A stretch of 64,000 nt of DNA from Cubamyces lactineus (taxonomy: Eukaryota > Basidiomycota > Agaricomycetes > Polyporales > Polyporaceae): positions 868,001 to 932,000 of the forward strand of contig JACDTU010000004.1 of the NCBI GenBank assembly GCA_022376465.1, in the 5' to 3' direction. Each line of letters opens with the position of its first letter. Position 1 is the first letter of the stretch. Positions 46,501-59,741 of this stretch are shown piece by piece. The translations under genes were made by a program, and so were the position numbers. The notes beneath the pieces are model-generated. The model ran no database searches. It was given only the letters and a program-made list of their open reading frames with translations, and was not told where the DNA came from.

Positions 46501-48969
46501 GTGCTCGTATTCTGCGGCTGGAAGAGCACCGACTTAACGCCATTGCGAACGGCCTACTACAGCATCGCTGCTCCCAAAGATATGCCTATGTCAAATGATG
46601 TCGGCATCGGAACGGCGCGCTTTCGAAGAGCCTCCTATTCCTAGGACGCGCCATACGAACTTGCGCTGGTCAAAGTACTCGCGAGGGCACGCTCCTGGTG
46701 CAGCGTGGTCGAACAGTGAATATCGTCTGAGGGTCGGACAATGGTCGGTAGCTTCTCCGACCGCTTCTGCCATTCGTGGTGAGTAGACACGTTCGCTTCT
46801 CGTACTCTCACCTGCCGTTTAGCTTTAGATAGCTGCAGATGCATGACGCCCTGGCTCAACAGGGAAGGCCATTTGTGCTGATGCAACCACGAACCTCAAT
46901 CCCATATATGAAATCTACCCCTCAGGCCAAGGAGCGGTGCTCGCCTGCTCGTATCGCAAGCAGATCCCACGTCCTCGCCGCCGCCCCGAAACACTTTACC
47001 CATTGTCGGCAGCGCGACCTTCCATCGACGGCGCGAGCCTCGAGGCGGCCACCCGTGGGCCCCGCATGACGTGACGCTTCCACACTGCTTCGACCCGTCG
47101 GGCCCGCTAGCTTTGGCGGCGAATCGCCGTGAGCAGCTCTTCGGTGAATACCGGGGGGCGAGGCCCCCAGGGACGACTCTGCGCGTGCGTGTGTCGCATA
47201 GTACGTGAACGGTGCCGTTTTGTCCTCCGCTGGTCGAGCGGATGACGCAGGGGAGGGGCTTCGCGTGAATGATCTCTGGGAGCAGCGTATCCTCAGATAC
47301 GTCAGTGGCCACGCCTCGTGCACGGCCTGCGCCGCCGCTGCTATTGCTTGGTGAGACGCGAAGCTATGGTGACTAGCAGGGCTGGACGAGCGTCGAGCGG
47401 GTTTATGTCACGATGAGGCTCATATGTGAAAGATATGTGTAGCGACGGGGAGGCCGGAGATGGATGAGGCGTTCAACCTCTGCGCATTGTTCGGTAGCGA
47501 GCGAGCATGTACGTCGGCGTGGACAACAAGCCAGTTCGATGTCGAGATAGCAACCGCCATAGCCGCGGATGTCCGAGAGCACAAAGGCCTGCCGATTCCA
47601 CAGCATAGCCGTCCATTCAAATGGCCGGACAAAAAGTCGCTCGTCGGGTCATTGTGTGCGAATCCGCGCTCGCACGCATACAGCGAAGGCGTCGGCGCCG
47701 CGGACGGCCACGCTCGCGCGGATCTGAGAGACGCGATGAAGGATACAAGACATTTGCATTGCGCAGCCACGAACCGAGTCGACTACTCCTAAGAATACAC
47801 GACCTGCAAGCACTGATGACCGCGTCCCGGACGTTGCTTCATGTCCCAGACTCGCTCCAGCGCCACAGCGCGAGCGATTGAAAGCAGCGCCACGGCCCGT
47901 CCCCATCGAGGCGACGGGCAGACTCCCTTCCTAATCCTAGGCAGCAAAAAGCCGCAAACCCACACCACCGTTCTCTTCATCATCAATATTAATTGTGCAA
48001 GTCGGTTTCCCAAGAAAAGCCGGAGCCGTCGACCCAGAACGTGTGCTGCTCTCCGCGGGCGGGGAAACGGGAAGGGAGGAGAAAGGTCGTCGTCGTGTAG
48101 AGTCGTTGCCGGGTCGTATCCTTCATGATTCTGGCCGTCGCGTTCCAGAGCCCGAGATGATATAAGTACAACGGGTGATGACAAGGGAAAAATAGGTAAC
48201 ATCGGCAAGAGGAGGATGCGGGTACGCAAGAGAAGAGGCGGAGGCGGGGGAGCTTGTGGGCGAGTGGGCGGGATGGAGGGGCGAGTTCGGCCGGTAACGT
48301 AGCGGTTCTTCGTTCAATTCTACAAAACTAGGAAAAGTGTCCGTGTTGGAGTGTCGCGCCGCGGGAATCGAGTCGGGCCTAGAGGGCGCTGCGGCAGAGA
48401 GACGTGTGGCGCCTCCGCACCGACCGGATTATTGCGAACCTCTTCTGTCCAAGTCCGGGGGACGTCGACGAGATAGCATGCGCAACTCAGCCCAAACGCC
48501 CGGCGCCCAATCAACGATACGCGCGAGGCGGGCTCGACAGCGTCATCGGACAGGGTAGGCCAAGCGTTCGTGCTCGAATTGGTCTCGCGATGCACCAGCC
48601 TGCTGCGTCGAGCGGCAGGGTTCTCTGGAAGTCGGGAAAGAGACCGGGGTACAGTCGATGTCACAATGTGGCGCGCACCAGGCGCTGTGTACAATCGCCA
48701 GCGCCCCAAGGCCCAGGCCAACCCGAATTTCTTCGCCCTTGGAGAGTACACGGAACATGACGCGACACAGTGCGCTTCGCCCCCGGCGACCAGTGCCGCA
48801 CTTTCCGGAGGCGACATGAGACTGCAAGCAGGGTGAGGGCGACGCGCGGAAGCGGATGTGGACAAGATAGATGAGTGAGGACTAAATGACGATAAGAAAT
48901 TGGATTGCGATAATGAAACAAGTGGGGGGGAAGGGGAGCACTGTCCGATGAGAAATCAAGGAGGAAGAG
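43568..48969. other. Gene-poor region, 5.4 kb
   Basis: No frame on either strand carries a recognisable domain or a convincing splice chain. Frames up to about 195 codons exist (for example 45467-46051 plus) but have no motif. The missing first exon of the membrane-protein gene may lie at the left edge, and the 3' UTR of the second bHLH gene at the right edge. No tRNA, rRNA or transposase was recognised. Decayed repeats cannot be excluded by eye. Confidence 0.4.
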
Positions 48970-50134
48970 TCAATAGCCACTTTCCGATGCAGATGGACTG
49001 TCCTCTGCGACGGGCGGATCCTGACCAGCAACAGATGCGAGCTGATGCTGAGCAGCCTGTGGCTGCTGTTGCGACTGCTGGGTACCTTCCGGGGGAGGAG
49101 AAAGCGGTCGAGTCTCCATGTTCACTTGGCCCGGCGAGGGCGTATTGGCAACACCAAGGGATATCTTCTCGTTCAGTGCACGAAGTCTCGAAACTTCTGC
49201 CTCCAATGCTGCCAACCGTTGCTGCAACTGGCGGTTCGTCTTCTCCAAGCTCGTGATGTGGTTCGTCGCTACATGAGAGAACGATCGATGAGATATGTCG
49301 AGACACTCTACCACAGACAGAGCATACCTCGCTCCAGCAGCGAGACCTTGCTACTTTTCTGGTTGGTTACGGGCAGCACGTCTTTGAGTCTCGCATAGCC
49401 GTCCCTAAGTTCGTCTCGACGCCTTTGTTCGGCCTCTATCCGCTGCCGCCTCGTAGCCTCCTTGCGCGTGTTCGCGAGAGACTCTGCCATATTGACACCC
49501 ATGTGATCGTCGTCGTCGGAAAGCGATTGACCTCGGCTTCGGCGTCCCGCGGAGGAACTGGTCGGTGATGGGGTAGGATTGTAACGGAGGGGATGGCGGT
49601 GTACAAGGCTGTTCGCGCGAGAGGAGGAGGGGGAGCCTGTTGCGCTACTGTTCCGCGAATGGTAGATGCCGTCGGCGGAGGTGTCTGATCCGGAAATGGG
49701 GGGCGACAAAGGGTCATACATATTTGGGGACTGCGGTGGAGGGGACGCGGAGAGAGGCATTACACCATGAGGCGGAGAGGCGGTGTAAACAGGTGCGGCA
49801 GGCGCAAAGTGCTGACCAGGGAGCATATGGATTGTGCGATGATACTGCATCGCTTGCTGCAGGTCACTCTCGGACATTTGCCCTGGAAGAAGACAATGAA
49901 GAAGACGGGAAAGGGCAAGTCAGATCTCGGCTGAGGGTGAGGAGGTAAGGCAGACTGCATGAACCCACGAGGAGGAGGGCCAGGGTGCTGCACGACACCC
50001 TGATAGCCAGGGATCGGAGGTGGATACACGAGGTATGACTGGTCGTCCTCTGATGCCGGGTACATGGCATATTGGGACGGGACGAAATTTTGGGACTGTT
50101 CATCGTGAATGGGAGGTTGCTGGTGCTGATCCAT
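48970..50134 (-). CDS. bHLH transcription factor (second paralogue)
   Basis: Three exons (50134-49969, 49882-49328, 49268-48970) give 339 aa. The Pro/Gln/Tyr-rich N-terminus leads to Ser-rich stretches, SLSDDDDHMG, and the bHLH: RRQRIEAEQRRRDELRDGYA, loop LPVTNQKSSKVS, helix 2 LLERATNHITSLEKTNRQLQ, then a leucine-spaced coiled coil (RLAALEAEVSRLRALNEKI) and a Gln/Pro/Ser tail. It differs from the first paralogue (37802-38856) at only a few positions in the basic region, and the last intron sits at exactly the same codon and phase, showing common descent. Outside the bHLH the two proteins are hardly similar. Likely a dimerising E-box regulator; partner unknown. Confidence 0.87.
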
Positions 50135-51010
50135 GACGGTATAGCGTTGGGGGGTCGTGCGGAGTCGTAGGATGAGAAGGAGGATTGGCGAGAGACTTGA
50201 GCGGGATTGAAGGTGCGATGGAGGAGAAAGAGAATGCGTTGATTGAGAAGAAAAGGCGTGGGGGAGGCCGAGATGTATGGGATGCGAAAGAAATAAAACA
50301 ATGAGAAGAGGAAAGGGAGGCAACCAAACCCCAGTGGCGGTCTCTCGATTACGTCCTGCGAGACGGACGGGAGAGAATGAGAGAAGGCCGACCATCTCTC
50401 TCCCAAGCCCAAGCACCGCTCCCAACGCCCGCAGGCGCCCGTCCTTGGCCCCCAGACGCCCGTCCGACAGCTCCCCGAGTACAACGCTCGCTGCCCGTGT
50501 ACAAACAACACCGTCTATTGTCCTCCGTGTCGCCTTCCCTACTCTCCCGACGGCCTCCTTCTTCTCGTCGCCATCCGCGACAACAACGCTCGCGAGCTCA
50601 ATGCGCACCCTCTACCCATCTCGCACCGGCTAGGTCCGCCCCGGGATAGGATATCGATGCACGACTCGTGCAGATCTGATTGCGATCCAGCTAGCGGGCG
50701 ATCGTCTGCTCTCCTCTGCAACGTGTTCTCCCTTTCCCTTCGCTTCCAGCCCGTCTGCCACCGCCAACCACCCCCTTCGGCAATCGGCTCTCCCAACTCT
50801 CTCCCCTCGGCGTCCTACCTACAGCGCTCGCTCCGGTTGACACCCAACGCTCACAGCCCGTAGAACACATTATCTTCTACTTGTCTCTACCTACTTCCAT
50901 CAATCCAAATGGCTACTCGCAACACACCACGCAGCTAGTGGCGCACAGCTTGTCAATTCCCAGGACACATTGCAGCCACAAGGACACGCACCACCTCACA
51001 CCACGCAGGC
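50135..51010. other. Upstream region of second bHLH gene
   Basis: As at the first bHLH gene, the plus strand is purine-rich next to the gene (about 50150-50330) and pyrimidine-rich farther out (about 50340-50860). Frames here reflect that composition. No separate gene is supported. Confidence 0.45.
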
Positions 51011-52272
51011 TCACAGTCGTATAACCCCGTCTGCATTCATGCCGCTCGGCCGACCACTTTCCCCTCCAGACGGTGGCGGAGCCTCTTCATCTTCATCCTC
51101 CTCGTCTAGGAAGCCGGGCGGACCGCCAAGCATCGTTTGGGACTCATCCGGTGTGGCCCCCAACCCGTTGTACCCACGTCTTCCGGAGCTTGCCCATGAC
51201 CCACCACTGCTGTTCCAGCTGCGACCCCCAAAGTTGCTGCGCGTATGCCATGCGTCAGACGACCACTCTTTGACGCGTTCCACGCAGTTCCGGAAAAATT
51301 CGACCGTGTCTCCAAATGAAAAGAAGGAGAAACGCGGGATCTGGTCCATCCCGTGAAGTCCCAGCACGTAGCGGTTGTAGTACGTCCCTATGATCAGGTA
51401 GAGCGCGAATAGCACTGCAGCTCTGTGAGCGGGTGTCAGCATCTGCTCGGATTACTGTATGTGCGTGCATGTGGTGGACGTACATTATAGCCAATACGGA
51501 GATGATTCGGCCAAATACGCTGCCTTCAGACGTTGGGCAGGCCATCTGCATGCAGGTCGCCGTAAGTTCTAGTTAGTTCTCGTTGCGAGCGTCAATATGA
51601 CGAACCTCTGTGCGCCATTCGAGGAAGAACGAGCACGCGTTGTCCTCGTCAGGAGGAAGGGTGGCGATCAGCTTCGGTCCACCTTCATTCTCGTTAGGGT
51701 CGCACATCATTGAGGCCTAGAGCATACGCACCTCTCCCTGCAGAACCGTCGCAGATGAAACGTATTACGGTCGACCCTGTCTGTTCGCCTTTGTCGGAGC
51801 AGCGTGTTCCGTCCGTCATTGTGATAACGGGGTTTCCGTCGCGAACGAACACGGTGGTATTCACATCCCTGTAGAATATGTTAGCGCTAATGCGACGCAG
51901 CAGAGACAGAAGCTGACCCTAGGGAAAAGTCACCACGCGCACGGTGCGTGAAACCGGCCACGTCCTCAGGCCTGTCCACTTTGGGTGCCCATACCTCTTC
52001 GGAGACGGCTTTACAGACGTTCAATACATAGTTCTTGCCGCCCGGAGACGTGAACTCATAATCTGTTCTAGCGCACTACTGTCAGTACGAAATCCAATTT
52101 GATGCGGCTGGAGAGATGAGTACTTGGATGATAGTCTGCTGAGGTCGTAGTAGTTGCCGTCGGCGTGTGTAGTACACGGTTTCTCCTCCGAGTCCGCGAG
52201 GGCTCCCCCAAGCCCGGTGAAAGCTACAGCCGCACACAGAAGCCAGGTGTACAGTTCCCTTCTGGCTAGCAT
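51011..52272 (-). CDS. Mannose-6-phosphate-receptor-like / Atg27-like type I membrane protein
   Basis: Several exons give a protein with a signal peptide (MLARRELYTWLLCAAVAFTG, cut near ALA-DS), a luminal MRH-type domain, one membrane helix (AAVLFALYLIIGTYYNRYVL) and a cytosolic tail. Luminal cysteines fit the paired pattern of MRH domains: EKPCTTHADGNYYDLSRLS, DYEFTSPGGKNYVLNVCKA, DGTRCSDKGEQTGSTVIRFI, then ACSFFLEWRTEVACP. The tail has GLHGMDQIPRFSFFSFGDT, then Gly/Ser-rich text and an acidic DEEDEDEEAP run. Such proteins sort vacuolar hydrolases (Mrl1) or cycle with Atg9 vesicles (Atg27); the sequence alone does not decide which. Divergent from the 49-kDa subunit gene. Confidence 0.8.
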
Positions 52273-52553
52273 ACAGGATAGAAGAGCTTCTTGCCCCTTA
52301 GAGCTTTAGTCGCGAATAGATGCAGCAGCACGTCCGTACAGAGACCGCAACGGCCATCGTTGGGCGCAGCGAACACATTCCCGAGCGCCTGTATGACGCG
52401 CGTCAGGAAAGCCCATCACGGGATCGTGAGCCCGACCTTCCCCTCCGGGGGTAACCGACGGCCATCGAATGAGAACGGTCCGTTTAGCACCGACAACGTC
52501 GAACACCACGACGACGACAAAGACGACAGCAGCACTCTCTCCAGCGACGAGGA
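52273..52553. promoter_or_regulatory. Divergent promoter MRH protein / complex I subunit
   Basis: This 281-bp spacer lies between divergent genes. It probably carries both promoters; no specific element is claimed. Confidence 0.45.
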
Positions 52554-54625
<2,072 letters not shown>

Positions 54626-54785
54626 TGTACGTAGCGATACGATATCGATTCCTCCATCCCATCAACACCCATTTGCGCTCAGAACGCTCGCACGGAGTGA
54701 ATGAAAGTGCCGAACGCTGTGTGCATTATCAATTACATGTGTGATATTAGGTCGCGTGAGCTGCGTCGTACTGCCGAGCTACTGG

Positions 54786-55933
54786 CTAGACGTCAACGGT
54801 GACGAGAGGATGTTCATCCTTCTGGCTAACTACGATCTCGAGACCCTTCAAAAGCTCCGCATCTGCTGGATCCGTCGGCTGCTCGAGCTCTTCCTGAATG
54901 AATTCCTCGATGTCCTTGGCCAGCCAGGGCAGGAATCCCCGCTCGGTATTTGAGTGCCCGCCTGCAGGCAAGTCAATTCAGCGTTACACGTAACTGGATG
55001 TAAAGACCTACATAGGATGACATTGTGTCCCCCTTGCACGGCAGCGAGGACTTCGTGGTGGGACATCTCTCCCGTGAAGTAGACGTCGGCGTCCACGCCC
55101 AGAAGCATCGAACCCCCTGAACCGGCGCATATAGCAATCGTGCTAACCATAGTCTTCTCGCGCTCAGGCTTCGCGTATGCGACCTGGACTGTACGACTCG
55201 TGTGAGCAACCAGGACGGCCAACGCAGCGGGTGCGGCTCACTGTGTTTGAGCTCGAGCTCCGTCCTGATGTTGAACTGCAGCATCTTGAGCTCTACGGGC
55301 TGCTTGAGCGTGACCACGCGACCGATGCCACCGAGCCCCTCTGGGAACTCCTGCCCAATGTACCGAGCGGTCCAGTTAATGTCGCGCAACGGGCCGGCGA
55401 CCTTCGTGCATAGCCAGTCGTTCAGCCCGTCTGCGACCGAGTCTAGTGCCGTGTGCGGGGTATACACGGAGATTCCTGCGGCTGCACAGCGGAGGAGAGA
55501 AGCTTGTAGGGGCGTCGACATGGTGATTGACGTCAGAGGCTTGAAGATCGGCGGGTGGTATGACACAATTAGAGACGTCGGTGTGGACAGAGCTTCCTCT
55601 ACCACTGCTGGGGTGAGGCTATGGTTACCCATGGTAAGCATCTCGGCGCGTTGGGATCATAAACATTGACAGGCTCACTCAATGGTCAGGAGGACGCGGT
55701 TCGCATTGGGCCGGACATGGGGAGCCTCTGATCGATGGGTCAAGCACTTGTGTGCAGAAGAAAGGAAACGCGGCGCAAACCTAGGATGAGGCCGACCTGT
55801 TTGGTGCGCCTTGATGAGCGACGAGCGACGTACGGTTATTGGGTTAGATGATGCTGACATTGTCCCACTTTTCGGCGAGATGGAGGGGCGCGACGCGCCC
55901 CATGATCCTGCAAAAGCTCTTCACGAGAGACAT
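54786..55933 (-). CDS. NIF3: NIF3 family protein
   Basis: Six exons (55933-55859, 55796-55781, 55727-55679, 55618-55242, 55188-55012, 54961-54786) give 289 aa. The second exon is only 16 nt. The protein starts MSLVKSFCRIMGRVAPLHLA, continues EKWDNVGLILEAP, VLLTIDLTPAVVEEAL, IVSYHPPIFKPL (metal-ligand His), GISVYTPHTALDSV, VAICAGSGG-type text (IAICAGSGGSMLLGVDADVY), TGEMSHHEVLAA and ILCGHSNTERGFL. These are the conserved blocks of NIF3/YbgI (DUF34), a widespread metal-binding family once labelled GTP cyclohydrolase 1 type 2, with no agreed reaction. Yeast Nif3 is mitochondrial; this one has no clear presequence. Divergent from the glutaredoxin gene. Confidence 0.92.
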
Positions 55934-56418
55934 GGTGATTGGAAGGAGCTACTACTCGGTATGTCAGGCAAGCAGGTGGAATTCGAGCGGATCGCGGCTG
56001 CTGACGGAGATGGGGAAGGGGATTGTGTGAGCAGGGCCGGAGAGGCAAGGCGTGTCTGTGCACGATTGAGGACAAGGCCGGAGAGAGCTGCAGAACTCGG
56101 TCGCGGATCCGGCGAGCGCGGGTGACGGCGGTGTGACACGACGCGTCGGGCACGGGCACGTGGGTCGATGACGCGATGGGCTCCGGAGGAAAAGCAAGAC
56201 TTAGAAAGGCTTGCTCAGCTGCCAGTGCAAGTACTCTTAAGCTTACCGGAGACGTTCCTAGACTTGCCTTTCTAATCCGATGCTCCCCCACCTATTTAGA
56301 GGCGTCACATCCTGGTTCCACACCGCTGCATCCAACCCAGTAAGCCCCCTTCTCCTCCCCACTATTCACCACGGCATCCCCATCTTCATCTCGTCCTTCC
56401 GCACACCAGCTCAAAGTC
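55934..56418. promoter_or_regulatory. Divergent promoter NIF3 / glutaredoxin
   Basis: A 485-bp spacer lies between divergent genes. An AT-rich TATTTAG near 56294-56300, about 120 bases before the glutaredoxin ATG, may serve as its TATA element. A minus-strand frame of 151 codons crosses the region and has no motif. Confidence 0.45.
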
Positions 56419-56900
<482 letters not shown>

Positions 56901-57498
56901 TTGGTGGCTAGCCCTTCTGGCGCGCCTTCGCCGCCTTTTCATGTGGTAGACGTTATTTGTCACTTATTCCCACAACCTGTAAATACCACGTCAGTGAGAT
57001 GATATAGATGTATAGTATCGTGGATTCTCCTCAGCGTGAATATGCTGGGTAGTTCGTTAATGTGTTGGAAAATCGGTCAGTACCATGTCCCAATTCGCAA
57101 GCCTCTTTTCAATACTAACAGACTCCGGGCGCAACAGCCCTGCTCTGTCTTAGGACACTGGGCCTCCTGCAAGAAACTGCTTACCCCTGCTCTCATTGGA
57201 CGTCATCTGTGTACTCGAGCACACCATCACCACGCTCGTCAGCTGGAATCCGATACGGGTGTGCTTCGTGTAGCATCGCTCGCAGTGCGCACTAGATTCT
57301 ATGCCAATGGGTGCGTTTAGTCGTAAGGTTTCACCTCTGACCTTGTGCGGTGCACCCCAAGCCTATATAGAGATCTCCTGTCCTGCATGTCCACCTCAAA
57401 CTCCATCCGGTTTCTCCTCTATCGTCTTCCTACTTGCTTTCAATATCGCGCCGGCGCCCTATTAATCATGACCATCTATTTTCCACCACTCCAATACC
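56901..57498. other. Spacer between the glutaredoxin copies
   Basis: This 598-bp spacer contains the 3' UTR of the first glutaredoxin gene and, near 57364-57369, a TATATA about 130 bases before the second copy. The first copy has an AT-rich box at a similar distance. No other feature is seen. Confidence 0.45.
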
Positions 57499-57958
57499 AT
57501 GTCCGCTAAGAGCTTTGTTGAGGTACAATTCGTTCAGCCGATCTTGTCCATACATGCTGACAGCGATTTGAATTGCTACAGAGCACATCGCAGACAACAC
57601 TATTGTAATCTTTTCGAAGGTCTCCAGCCCGTACGCTAACGGCGCCAAGACCCTGTTCGCACAGAAGTATACCTCTACTAAGGCCAAGGCCATAGAGTAT
57701 GTCGCACCATTCTCCTTGACAGGGAAACTTTGACGGCTAACGCGGCTTGGGGGCCATAGACTCGACCAGGTTGCAGGGGGCAAGGATATCCAGGACCATC
57801 TGCAGAAGAAGACCGGCCAGCGTGCGGTGCCGAACATCTTCATTAGTGAGTTTATTCTGGGATGTGGAATCCTGTGGTTGATGCCTCGGGCTAAGGGTTT
57901 CATTGCAGACGGAAAGTCCGTGGGTGGCTACACGGACGTTGTCCAGCTTGACCAGTAG
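57499..57958 (+). CDS. Glutaredoxin-like paralogue lacking active-site cysteines
   Basis: Four exons at homologous intron positions (57499-57522, 57584-57696, 57760-57845, 57909-57958) give 90 aa. It is plainly a tandem duplicate of the upstream glutaredoxin: MSAKSFVE, HIADNTIVIFSKVSSPYANG, TGQRAVPNIFIN, GKSVGGYTDVVQLDQ. The CPYC site reads SPYA, so both redox cysteines are gone, while TVP (here AVP) and VGG of the glutathione site remain. Exon 2 stays in frame only if an acceptor two bases downstream of the homologous one (GAG instead of CAG) is used. A stop after LDQ removes the last residues; homologous sequence continues to about 57988. It could be a non-catalytic glutathione-binding protein or a young pseudogene; intact phase across three introns slightly favours expression. 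Confidence 0.65.
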
Positions 57959-58470
57959 GGGAAGCTTGGAACTATGATCCGTTCGTGAGGTCCGGCTGCA
58001 GGACTTCAGAAACAATACCGATATGAGCGAGCAATTGTATGTACTTGCGCACGAATCAAATATAACTAGGTTGCTACATGGAGTTGAAGAAACGTTCGGT
58101 TCTATGGTCTGAGGTTATCTATCGTCCGCAATGTCTCGTAGCTGCGTACCGGGTCGCCCGTCCTCTTCGGCCTTTGTATGAATTATTTTCTTGTCATGGG
58201 AAGTTGGACAGTGAATCGACCTGCAGAGACTTGAAGACGCAGCACCAATTTAAGCAGCGCCTGAACGATTCGCCTCCAGCTTATGGGCGCCTATATGCAT
58301 TGCGCCCTCCGCCGCCGCCACCTTACTTGCAACTCTTTCTTCTGCTCTCGTTGAACGATAACTCCTAGCTTGAGCTGGAAACTTAACATCTAGCTCTATA
58401 GTTGTGTTTCAGTATACATTTTGGCGTGCGCGTTGTGATATCCTCCTAGGACGGGTACTATCCAGAGGTT
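57959..58470. other. Spacer before the CstF64-like gene
   Basis: This spacer holds the decayed end of the glutaredoxin copy and then non-coding sequence. I looked here for RRM motifs (RNP1/RNP2) belonging to the downstream gene and found none. Confidence 0.5.
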
Positions 58471-59400
58471 ATGTCGGTCGCTGAGGAACAACTACTGGAG
58501 CTTTTGCTCACCCTGAAGGTTCGCGCCGCGATCTCCGTCCAAATATCCTGCTATAAAATTGCTCGTTTTTCTATAGAGAACTACACCAAATGAAGCACGG
58601 ACAATACTCAATAACCAGCCACAGATCGCGTATGCACTTATGGCTGTCATGGCTGATATTGGTGCTGTGAAGATGGATGTTGTCCAGGTACGTAGCTGGC
58701 AAGATATCCTCTCTGAAACCAACCAAGATCCATTGCTTGTACGCAGGACACGCTCGCGAAATATGGCGCCCTTCCAGGCGCATCTGCACCCAGTGCACCC
58801 GCCGCCATACCTGCTGCTGCACCTATGATCCCTCAACAGCCCCCATCTGCAATCCCACCACACATACAATCACAAATCCCACCACCAAGAGGAGGAACAC
58901 CGAACTACGGTGCACCACCACCATTTCCACCGCATGCACCAACAGGGTACCCTGGGCCAAGTTATGGGACGCCTCCACCGGGACAAGCTCCTGGGTATGC
59001 CGCTGCGCCATCCCATGTACAGCAACCGCCACCACCGCACATGCCTCCTCACGCGCAACCGCCTCCGCATCTGCGTATGCAACCACCTCATGTGCAAGGA
59101 CCTCCTCCGCCCGCCCCGGTTCCTCCTACGGGCCCGCGGCTCCCGGATGCATTCGCAGCACTCCCAGAGGAGCAAAGGGTAGGTTTCATTACTGTAATCC
59201 TTGGCGTTCGTTGTATTGATGCGCCTTGGGGTTTCCAGGTGGTTATCATGCGCGTCATGCAAATGTCGCGAGAGGAGATATACGCAATGCCGCCCAACGA
59301 ACGAGAAAACGTGATCAAATTGGTGTGTGCATGCATGTTCACATGGTTTCTGATGTAACTTACACATTACTAGCGTGCTACTCTTGGTATGCCAACATAA
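58471..59400 (+). CDS. CstF64-like protein: hinge and C-terminal domain, no RRM
   Basis: Exons from ATG 58471 to TAA 59398 encode MSVAEEQLLELLLTLK, RTTPNEARTILNNQPQIAYA, LMAVMADIGAVKMDVVQDTL (the CSTF2 hinge that binds CstF77/Rna14), a long Pro/His/Gln-rich linker (about 58800-59150), and VVIMRVMQMSREEIYAMPPN with NERENVIKLRATLG, the small three-helix C-terminal domain of CstF64/Rna15 that contacts Pcf11. The RRM that normally precedes the hinge and binds the GU-rich downstream element is absent, and no upstream exon for it is visible. The protein may be a partial CstF64 working beside a full-length one elsewhere, or an RRM may be supplied in trans. Confidence 0.8.
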
Positions 59401-59741
59401 TGTCACAGAGGTCTTTGACGAACGTAGACCTCCGACCGCAATGTTGCCACGTTCATGTCCACCCTCGGAGTCGCATGTATCCTAGATGTATAGCATATAG
59501 TTACGCTTCTGAATGCGCGAGGCATCAGCACACATTGTGTGTGAAGAAGATAGACCGACTTGTGAACAGAACAACTCTCGATGCATATGTCTGAGGCTGT
59601 GATTGGTTTGTGGGCGCCTGAACGACGCGTCTCGGTGGCAGCACGTATGTTTCCCAAATATAGCAGCTCATCTCTGTACTTCCACGGCGGCATCGACCGT
59701 CTCCTCTCTCTACCCGGCCTTTCCTCCCGTTCTCGCTTACC
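59401..59741. other. Spacer CstF64-like / COPI beta
   Basis: This 341-bp tandem spacer presumably contains the upstream 3' UTR and the COPI beta promoter. No gene is seen. Confidence 0.4.

Noticed and set aside
57499..57958. Glutaredoxin copy as a clear frameshifted pseudogene
   Set aside because: An acceptor two bases downstream restores the frame through all four exons, so loss of coding capacity is not proven.
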